Shown in pieces: positions 56,450-64,000 of a stretch of DNA of 64,000 bases. The translations under genes and the position numbers were made by a program. This stretch comes from Podocnemis expansa (taxonomy: Eukaryota > Chordata > Testudines > Podocnemididae): assembly GCA_007922195.1 (NCBI GenBank), contig ML681971.1, forward strand, positions 3,670,700 through 3,734,699, written 5' to 3'. A model generated the notes under the pieces. The model was given only the letters and a program-made list of their open reading frames with translations. It was not told where the DNA came from and searched no databases. Position 1 is the stretch's first letter. Each line of letters begins with the position of its first letter.

Positions 56450-57540
56450 ACTATATATAACTTGGATAAACCTACTATAAGATGGGTTCACAACTGATTG
56501 GAAAGGTAGTTATTAAAAGAGAAGTTATTAATGGTCCAAAATCAAGACGACCATATCAAGTGGGGTCCTCCTAGGTTTGGTTCCACTGACTATCTTCATA
56601 AATTATTTGAATAATGGCATAGAGACTACACTTACAAAATTTGCAGATGATACCAAGCTGGAGGGAGGGGGGCAGGTTGCAAGCACTTTAGAGGACATGA
56701 TTAGAATTCAAAATGTCTTGTCAACTTGAGAAATCATCTGACATAAATAGGATGAAATTCAATAAGGAAAACAAAGCATCCCACTTAAAAATAATCATTT
56801 GCACAAATACAAAATTAGAAATGGCTGACTAGGAAGGAGGACTGCAGAAGAAGGTCTGTTGATTATAGTGGTTAACAAACTAAAAATGGATCAACAGTTT
56901 AATACTGTTGCAAGGGAAAAAAAGCCAACGTCATTCTGGGATATGTTGGCCAGAGTGTGGTAAGCAAGACCCGATGAGTAACTTTTCCACTCTACTCAGC
57001 ACTGATAATATTGCAACTGGAATACTGTGCTAAGATTTGGGTACCACACTTTGGGAAGGATGTGAACAAATTGGAGAATGTCCAGAGGAGAACAATAAAA
57101 ATGATTAAAGTCTAGAGAACCATGACCTATGAGGAAAAAAAATTGGGTTTGTTTAGTCTGGAGAAGAAGAGAGTGATGGTGGAGATAACATTCCTCAGAT
57201 ATGTGTAAAAAGTTGTTATAAAAAGGAGGGTGAAAAATTATTCTTAACCATTGGGCACAAGACAAGAAGCAATGGGTAGGTAAGCACTGGAATAAATTGT
57301 TTAGGGAGGTTGAGAAATCTCTGTGTTTGCTGCCTTCAGAACTGGGCAGCTAGGTGGCAGAGAGCCCAGACGTGTTGGGGCCATGAACTGCCATGCCTTA
57401 GTGCCCAAGCTTAGCCCTGGCATAATTTAAGCACTGTACATAGGGTTGGTGATGATATGTAGTTCTGCCTCTGTGCAGAGACTGTACTAGATGACGTATT
57501 GAGGTGCCTTGCACTCCTGTGTTTCTATGATTTTGTGAAA
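56450..57540 (+). mobile_element. CR1 LINE, 3' half
   Basis: CR1 text runs from near 56455 (WINLL*DGFTTDWK-like), through the catalytic region [11 protein letters not shown] at 56640, to the RT end at 57040 (FGKDVNKLENVQRRTIKMIK) and the tail TTTCTATGATTTTGTG. About 130 bases near 57325-57455 match neither flank and appear to be a later insertion. Frameshifts and stops abound. Confidence 0.8.
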
Positions 57541-58040
57541 CCAAAGACTGCATCTAGAGTGTACAGGAGTGTGGCATCTCTGCATTTGTTGAAGGAATTA
57601 TTCCATAGAGCACATATTATTTGCATGTATACATAATACAGCCTATCTTACAACAAGATGATCTCTTACTCTCTCAAGTCTTGGGAGGTAGGCCATTCCT
57701 TGCTTACAGGCAAACCCCCAGCCTTAAGAAAATACCAGCAACCACACACCATGCAACTGGAACACTAGGCCAGTTGTTTATGCTTTCAACAAACCCCATT
57801 GCCAACACTGCCCATGTATCTACTCAAGTGACACCATCAAAGAACCTAACTATATCAGCCACTCCAACAAGAGTTCATTCAGCTGCTCATCTACCAATAT
57901 GATATATGCCATCATGTGCCAACAATGCACTTCTTCTGCATGCATTGCCAAACTGGACTGTCTCTACACAACAGAATAAAGACATAAATCAGATATCAAA
58001 AATGGTAATATTCAAAAATCATCAGGGGAACATTTTGGTC
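57541..58040. other. Unassigned stretch with Thr/Pro/Ala-rich frame
   Basis: The + frame at 57621-57902 reads Pro/Thr/Ala-rich text (ATPTRVHSAAHLP) that could be worn DIRS gag middle region. It has no cluster or flanking gag domain, so no call is made. Confidence 0.3.
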
Positions 58041-58079
58041 TACCTGAACAATCTAAAAAAAACAAATTAGTTGCAGTAC

Positions 58080-58465
58080 TTCAGCAAAAACCAGATTGCA
58101 GCATGAAATTGCAGAATTGGAATTCACATGCAAACTAGATACCTTCACACCGGGTTTGAACAGAATTCTGGAATGGCTGAGTCATTACAAAAGGTGATTT
58201 CCCCTCTATTAAGCTTCTCAGCTCTTGCTTACAGCCCTTGCTTTTTCTCTTCCACACTGTTTGAATCAAAACAGCTTGTTTATTTTGCAAAGATGAGCTA
58301 GCAGTCTATCCCTCTGGAAGTGTTTGAATTGACCTTGTGACCTACCCTTCTCTTTATTTTCCATTTTGTTCACCTGAGGAATTGGGATTGTACCTATGAA
58401 AGCTAATGTGATAAATAAAGTTGTTAGTCGTTCGAAGTGCACACAGGACTCCTAGTTTGCTCTAC
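58080..58465 (+). mobile_element. Penelope-like element, C-terminus and tail
   Basis: Near 58090 a + frame reads RLQHEIAELEFTCKLDTFTP, then GLNRILEWLSHYKR. It matches the protein end of the copy at 22501 (RLQRETAKIDLICKLN). The tail follows at 58350-58465 (ACCTGAGGAATTGGGATTG, GAAAGCTAATGTGATAAATA, GTTGTTAGTCG). Upstream RT is absent. Confidence 0.65.
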
Positions 58466-59031
58466 TGTAGGGTCAGAAAGTAATTATACTCCTGATTTAG
58501 CATATGTTTAGGCTAGGGGGTATAAATGTTTTAGTTCTTCTGTACCCATTGGAATGTGGGTTTTTTAAGGTTGTGGGTGATGATTTTTTTTTTAATGAAG
58601 TATATTAATTATTTTGGTGGATTCTTTCATTGATCTGTATTGCTGGGATAAAGAATAGCATTGGGATTGGTATCTGCTGAAAAGGTACCTGGTGATAGGA
58701 AAGTAGTTTTTTGCTGCAGAGTACCTTGAAGTGGAGGCATTAACATATTGAACTTATATAAAGTTTGAGCTTGTTATTTATCTGGGAGGATGAAAATAAA
58801 GCTTTATACAGCTTCTATGTTGATACAATCAGATTCTATAGATTGGAATCTTTACCTCCAAAATTGATGTAGACCTCACATCTGCCACTTGGAGCGGCTT
58901 TGCTCTGCCAAAATTTATGCTTTAGGAGGGTTCTTCCCTTTGCTGCATTTAACAACGTTCTTTCAGAAATAATATTAAACTTTATGGTTACTGATCTTTA
59001 TTGTTATATGTTCTGTTTTGGTATTTTCCAG
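58466..59031. other. Intron before the third REC114 exon
   Basis: AT-rich, with no repeat recognised. It ends with TTTTGGTATTTTCCAG, a normal acceptor for the exon at 59032. Confidence 0.55.
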
Positions 59032-59115
59032 CCAAGTCAGGTTACAGATGTACCTCCATCCCAGTCATCCAAAAGCTTTCCAGAAGGACGGAAATCTGTG
59101 ACAGAGGTAGCACAG
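59032..59115 (+). CDS. REC114: REC114 internal exon (linker)
   Basis: The 84-base exon is 28 codons in phase 0, with acceptor TTTTCCAG and donor GTAGAG. It encodes PSQVTDVPPSQSSKSFPEGR, then KSVTEVAQ. The frame follows directly from 46629. The region between the PH domain and the MEI4-binding C-terminal helices is polar and variable in the family, and S-V-T-x-V-A-Q is the recognisable part. A second GT inside (59107) could serve as an earlier donor and would shorten the exon by nine bases. The remaining C-terminal exons were not found before 64000. Confidence 0.75.
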
Positions 59116-59877
59116 GTAGAGTGAAATATGATCTTGTGATGAGGCTGGCACTTCTCCAGCAGGGGGAGACCATTTATGGTAGAGTGTGTGGTATTAAATT
59201 TTTCCTTTGCTGATGCTGTACTAGCTTGCTCAGTGAAAAGATAACTTGCAGCAATCAAAACAGAGGTACACAAAAAAACAGTACATTGAGAAAAGGACAG
59301 GACCTTGTATGTTTGCTGGCAGTAGCCAGGGAATTGCCTGCAGAACCTGAGCTTTGTCTGTAATTTAACTTTTTGGCTCTTTTGGCCAAAAAGAAGACTT
59401 GCCCAAATACTAGAATTTAAACCAATCTAGGGTGCTGAGACAAATTCCAGTTTTTACTTAGCAGCAGTAGCTGATGTATAAAGTTAGGAACACATTAACT
59501 TGGCTTGAGACCTACCACTGCTATCAATGGAATGTTCAAAGAACAAGGTAGAATGGCCATGTACGCTGTAACTAAATGATATTATCCAGTACCTTGTCAT
59601 ATTCAGTCTCAGTAAGACAACAGGGAACTATTATTCTTGCCCCTTGATTCTCCATCTTCCATGTATTCTTTCCTAGATACAGCTCCCAATTCCCTTTGGG
59701 CTTCACTCCCTGCTTTACCCTATTTCCACTGCCCATCTGAAGAGCCATGGAATAGTCAAACTTTCTCTTGAAATCATTGGGTTTAGAGTTGATTATTTGG
59801 TGACATTAATAGGGGGTCTACAAGGTCACCCCTTTCTAAGTTATTGCTTCCCACAGACATCATTACATGGGCTAGAC
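59116..59877. other. Intron after the third REC114 exon
   Basis: No repeats with clear ends. No exon matching the REC114 C-terminus was found. Confidence 0.5.
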
Positions 59878-60063
59878 CAGTGCTTTTCAAACTTTTTCTT
59901 GGGACCCAGCTGAAAAAAATCAGTTATGCCCATGACCCAACAATTACATCTTTGAGCAATACATTCCAGTCTTTTCAGCAGTGGCAGGCAGGGACCCCAT
60001 GACCCAGTACCAGAGGGTCTGTGACCTAGTACTGGGTCCTGATCTGTAGTTTGAAAACCACTG
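59878..60063. mobile_element. hAT-type MITE, 186 bp, same family as 6940-7126
   Basis: It begins CAGTGCTTTTCAAACTT and ends GTAGTTTGAAAACCACTG. Flanking 8-mers GGCTAGAC (59870-59877) and GGTTGGAC (60064-60071) match in six places. It is the reverse orientation of 6940-7126: both contain ATGACCCAACAATTACATC and a GACCCAGTACTGG-type block. Confidence 0.85.
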
Positions 60064-60071
60064 GGTTGGAC

Positions 60072-60639
60072 TAGAAACTGTTTGCATGTGGAAGGTTTTT
60101 TGCAACCATGAATACAACTTTTTGTAAACAAATTGGAGAATTTGTGTGAGGTGAATGGTGTTTGGGCCACAGATACATCACAACCAAGATCTGGTGCACA
60201 GGTTTTTTCTCATCTATGTGCTGGTGTGTTTGCAAACTACAGAATATTTCCATCAATGCTAAACCCTAATGCTAAGTTGTCAGATGTAGTATCAGAGAAG
60301 GAAATGTGGCCATTGTCGACTAGTGAATGTTCCTCCTCGTTCTAATTCTTCATCAGTGGCAATCTCTTGGAGCCAGAAATTCTAAAGGCAGAATGGGGCT
60401 GCTGTGGGAGTTGCCTTGATGTAGCAGATTAGAGTCACCAAGAGCTGTAGATGGGCTGTAGGCAGCTACACAGGCCTGTGCAATAGGTTAGCATAAAGCT
60501 TAGGGTCAGCTCTGTTTCAAGGCTCTGAAACTCTGCTTCAGCCGCCACACTCTCCTTGATCATATCCATTACCATCTGTTGCCTGTACAACACCCATCAT
60601 TAACCACAAACCACAGCACTTTTGATTCCAGCTCCAGGA
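60072..60639. other. Unassigned DNA
   Basis: The open + frame at 60133-60345 shows no motif and no splice-supported fit to REC114. I see nothing else to annotate. Confidence 0.4.
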
Positions 60640-61480
60640 AAGGGGTCTGTCAAGTCTAGTGTTGGTATCCTTGCCAAACATACATGTTTTGGAGGAGGAC
60701 TGGCAACTCCCCTCCACTCCAGAGATGTTTGAGAAAGCAAGGGAACTGATTGAGCAGAGAGCTCCAGCTGCACAAGTGTGTGTGCCTTCTCCAGCACCCA
60801 AGAAGTCAACAGTGCTGTCGAGAGGCAAGCCAGTGCTGGTGAGGCCTCACTTCCCCTGGTGCCATTCTCTGGAACTGCCTGTGACGAAGACCAGATCACA
60901 ATCCTCTCTAGGCAGCACACTTGGCCCTGCCTGTTGCAGCCAGATCTTCAGCTGCCTAGCACCATTCCCAGGCATGTAGCAACAGCTGAAGCTCCTTTGT
61001 ACCACTCGCATGGCACTGTGAAGTCTGAGGCACCTATGCACTGATATTGTCCAGTACTGGTTGGCACCATATCAACTGGAAGCAGGCCATGGCACTGTTC
61101 TCCAGCACCTCCTTGCACCATTTCCCTGTGGTCCCTGCATAGTCATTTCTCTTCCCTTTGGATGAAGGACCAGTGGCCTCCAGGGAGGAGCAGGAGCTAT
61201 AGTAGAATAAAGCAGGGAAGTTAACTACCTCAGCAGCCACCCCAGTGGCCATTCTAGACTACCCGGGTTTATCATCAGGCTCAAAGGCCACAAGCAGGTA
61301 TTATCTTACTCCACAGCAGGTTTCAGACCACAGCCATCTCAGATGACTAGTGTCCTTCCAAAAGCAAGAGGAGTATCAGACATGGAAATAGAGGAGCCTT
61401 AAGGACTAGGAGCGGAGCTTAAAGGGCACATGGCAGAAGGTCTACAGGAGGCTGATGGTCTGGAGCCTGGGCTCACCAAT
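60640..61480 (+). mobile_element. DIRS gag fragment
   Basis: The + frame from 60659 reads LPNIHVLEEDWQLPSTPEMF, then EKARELIEQRAPAAQVCVPS and SRGKPVLVRP. It aligns with the SPTRDILGEELTLPATLEAF, TAAQALLSHTAPAAP and PSSGKLMPP text of copy A gag. Near 61225 PPQWPF-like text matches the FHPQWAAWQPGTQWPFW block. Frameshifts and stops are frequent. It may once have been joined with the recombinase piece at 63231-63496. Confidence 0.6.
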
Positions 61481-61861
61481 GGATTGGATTTTTTTCAGGA
61501 AGTCTGTGGTGTCTCCCAGATAGCTAGGAGTGTTGATAACACAGAGTCTGAGGAGGGAGTCCACCTAGCTAGATAAGCTTGCTGGGTGAGTGCCAATGCC
61601 TGAGATGATGGGGCATCTGGGGTTTTCTTTTTTATGGATTTTTGGTAGTAGATAGAATATCCCTGGTTATGGTTCTGGTGGCAGTTTGAATTAATTTGGA
61701 AATTTGACTTCATTTCCTCAGGGCTAAATAAGGACCTTGTAATTTTTTCTCACTACAAAAGATGATTTGACCTCATTTCACTCTATATGTTCATCTGTGT
61801 TTGAATCTTAATGACTGCTTTGATTTGCTGTTACAGTGTGACCTGATCCCATGACTTACAG

Positions 61862-62068
61862 CAGGGGTCTCAAACTCAGATCACCAAGAGGGCTGCATGA
61901 GGACTAGTACAGGGCCGTAGGAAGACTAGTATGTTAGCACAAGGGCTGCACCACTGTAACCTTTTCATACAACTATATTGCAAGTATTGGTAACAGTGTT
62001 GTTGCGGGCCACAGGAAATAGCTTTAAGGGTTGCATGCGGCCCGTGGGCCATGTGTTTGAGATGCCTG
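61862..62068. mobile_element. hAT-type MITE, 207 bp
   Basis: It begins CAGGGGTCTCAAACTCAG and ends TGTTTGAGATGCCTG. Flanking 8-mers ACTTACAG (61854-61861) and ACTTTCAG (62069-62076) differ at one base. It contains a GCGGCCCGTGGGCC block. Confidence 0.9.
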
Positions 62069-62133
62069 ACTTTCAGTCCTGGCATTTATTTTCCTCCCAT
62101 TCTGTAAGTTCCCCAGTCTTCTAAGCATCTGAC

Positions 62134-63109
62134 TGTGACAGACCGGTCCCCCAGATCCAGTCCGGTGTGCCACTGTGACCTCCCAGTTCCCATTCCTGAA
62201 CCCCAATTCACCCTGCTTTGCCAAGTGACCACTCCCTCCTGAGTCGGTCCACTCCAGCCTCTTGCATGCAGCTGGTCCCAGGCAGTGGGTGTATGCCCCC
62301 TGGCTACTCAAGGGACAGTCCCCCAGAAAGCACCCCTGCCCCAGTTACTACCCCAGGAGCCACTGTCTACAGAGATTGGAAACCACTCCCAAACACCACA
62401 CACTTTAACAAAGAAATGGATTGTGCTCAGTCTCCTTCACTCACACTCTCTAAAGTTCACACAGCTCTAGGTAAAACAACTACTAGTTTATTGATCAGAT
62501 AATAATTCTAAGTGACAATATGGCCAAACATGCAGAATCACAGTGTAAGTAAGCCAAGAGTGACCACAAGAAAATAAGAAGCAAAATACGCATGCTAACC
62601 TAATACTTCTACTCAAACTAACCTCATAGTCCAAACAAGTTTATGCTCAAGGTGTTTGGCTGTTAGATGTTTGCACAGCCAGTCTCTGCCTGAGGCCAAG
62701 CAGGGCCCATATCTTGCTTGGAATTGTTTCAAGATGGAGAGTCCCAGCTAACTTCCAGGTCTCAGTCTTTGTTTCCAAACCCTTCAGCCCCTCCCTTTCA
62801 GGGATGAGGTGATCCCTTTGTCTCTTCACAGACACCTACATTAGCAAATCTTTGTCCCTTCCAACTAGTTGTTTGCTCACTGCTACTGGGAGTGACCTCT
62901 GTCAGTTCCCTCATCCCTGAGTAAAAGCATGTTACGTGTTTGTTCACACATATGAAGTGGTAGGAAACATATCATAGAAATCATGCAGAATAGGTTATTA
63001 GCATCCAAACAAACGCAACTGGCAGCAAATCATACAATTCCAGTGTACAAGTGAACAGGAAAATCATGTAGATCATAGCCTAGGGTGCACAGACGTGCAC
63101 ACTGTCACA
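62134..63109. mobile_element. Solo LTR, 976 bp, with perfect 5 bp duplication
   Basis: It begins TGTGACAGACC and ends GCACACTGTCACA, so it has TG...CA ends with an eight-base inverted TGTGACAG. CTGAC precedes it (62129-62133) and follows it (63110-63114). No internal retroviral genes lie beside it, so it is a solo LTR left by recombination between two LTRs. A 5 bp duplication fits several endogenous retrovirus and Gypsy groups; I cannot choose between them. Its strand is not settled. Confidence 0.9.
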
Positions 63110-63230
63110 CTGACAAAGCTGGATTTTCTCCCATGAAAGCTCATGCAATAAATAAATTTGTTAGTCTAAGTGCCACGGGGCTCCTTGTTTGTTTTGCTGA
63201 ACTAGACTGATACTGCAACCCCTTTGGAAC

Positions 63231-63496
63231 TTCCCTATATTGTTTAAGGACAATGGTACAGCTTCAGCCACACCCAACATTCCTAGCCAAGGTGATGTTG
63301 CATTTGCATACTAATCAGAACATTTTCCTCCCAGTATTCTGTTCAAAGCTGCATGTTAGCGACAGGGAATGCAGGCTGCACACTCTTGGTGTACAGAGGG
63401 CCCCTAGCATTTTATACCAAAAAGACAAAGCCTTTCAGAAAGGCATCACAACTTTTCATGGCTGTAGTTGACAGGATGAAAGGGGAGCCAGTGTTC
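63231..63496 (+). mobile_element. DIRS recombinase fragment
   Basis: From 63231 the translation follows the recombinase of copy A: a TMVQLQPHPTF block, LHTNQNIFLPVFCSKLHVSD, LHTLGVQRAP and, after a frameshift, QLFMAVVDRMKGEPV. It stops at the exact point where a new DIRS left terminus begins (63497). Confidence 0.7.
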
Positions 63497-64000
63497 TCCT
63501 TTGAGCGCTGCTCACATCATTCAGTTACAGGTGTCTACGTGCCGCAGCACACGGTAGCTCAGAAAGTCTTTAGCGTTAGCCTGTCAGGTCAGGGCGCACA
63601 GCCAAGGCCTCCTCCATGCTGCAACCATGGCTATATAGGTGACTGTGACCCTGACTCTCCCAGTCCCTTTTTCTGCCATCAGCGTTGGTTTGGATCAGCG
63701 TAATCTTGCGAAATGCAGGTGCGTGTCTTTCACATGAAACTCAAAATGCCAGGTTTCAAGCTGTGCTTAGGATGCTGCAAGGCCTTCCGATGGACGACCC
63801 GCACAAGAAATGCCTCGCCTGCTTGGGTGAGTCCCACCTTGCGGCAGAGTGCTCCATTTGCCAATCCTTCAAGCGAAGGACTTGGCTGAAAAAGGAGCGC
63901 TGTCTCCTCTCAATTTCGGGGCATGGAATCGCTCCACCCGAAGGCAGCTGAGCCACCAGTGCTCTGCCGGACCCTTGATTGGCCCAGGCTCAGGATCCCC
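63497..64000 (+). mobile_element. DIRS left end and start of gag (runs off the window)
   Basis: The left terminus reads TCCTTTGAGCGCTGCTCAC, then GGTGTCTACGTGCCGC. Gag text begins at 63749 (MPGFKLCLGCCK, then a frameshift) and continues as MDDPHKKCLACLGESHLAAE, CSICQSFKRRTW. The Cys/His cluster of DIRS gag is clear. A + strand copy, GC-richer than the neighbouring fossils, so probably younger. Confidence 0.75.

Larger units (their letters stand above)
61490..63228 (+). mobile_element. Penelope-like element split by a hAT and a solo LTR
   Basis: Near 61680 a + frame reads KFDFISSGLNKDLVIFSHYK, the family's protein end. The tail runs on at 62080-62133 (CCCATTCTGTAAGTTCCCC, TTCTAAGCATCTGAC) and, after the solo LTR, at 63115-63228 (AAAGCTGGATTTTCTCCC, ATGAAAGCTCATGCAATAAA, AGACTGATACTGCAACCCC). 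Removing the LTR and one 5-mer rejoins the tail as in the copy at 5845. The hAT element at 61862-62068 is a separate insertion. The left edge is approximate. Confidence 0.7.

Noticed and set aside
60133..60345. 70-codon frame as a REC114 C-terminal exon
   Set aside because: The text does not resemble the MEI4-binding C-terminus and has no supporting splice sites.

Overview
The window looks like nuclear DNA from a non-avian reptile, most likely a turtle. Three short exons match the meiotic gene REC114 on the + strand (14008-14091, 46417-46629, 59032-59115). All begin and end in codon phase 0 and have normal splice sites. Around them is intronic DNA dominated by transposable elements: DIRS-like tyrosine-recombinase retrotransposons, CR1 LINEs, Penelope-like elements, many short hAT-type elements and a solo LTR. 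I know this mix from turtle-like genomes; the species call is inference. I see no prokaryotic genes, tRNA, rRNA or CRISPR array.

Layout. 1-6300: DIRS 3' ends and a broken DIRS carrying a Penelope tail. 6900-10200: a hAT MITE, a + strand CR1 split by a GC-rich hAT element, and a - strand CR1. 10200-14000: mostly plain intron before the first REC114 exon. 14570-27940: old DIRS copies nested in or beside each other, broken by a CR1, a GC-rich hAT, a Penelope copy, a MITE and a hAT. 29598-35503: DIRS copy A, nearly full length with both inverted termini and the internal complementary region. 37488-38136: a hAT element. 40676-46320: DIRS copy B, similar to A but lacking the internal complementary region. 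46417-46629: second REC114 exon, less than 100 bp after copy B. 46949-56123: old DIRS copy D holding a hAT, a CR1 (itself holding a hAT and a TA-flanked MITE) and another hAT. 56450-58470: another CR1 and a Penelope copy. 59032-59115: third REC114 exon. 59878-64000: hAT elements, DIRS pieces, a Penelope copy split by a hAT and a 976 bp solo LTR, and the start of another DIRS.

How it works together. In copies A and B the order is gag, then one pol frame with reverse transcriptase, RNase H and a Dam-like methyltransferase, then a tyrosine recombinase in a different frame. Gag and pol of both copies are broken, mainly by C-to-T type stops. The recombinase frame of copy A is intact and stays open for 2.9 kb across the whole pol gene. 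Every DIRS segment I recognise (about a dozen) lies on the + strand, the same sense as REC114.
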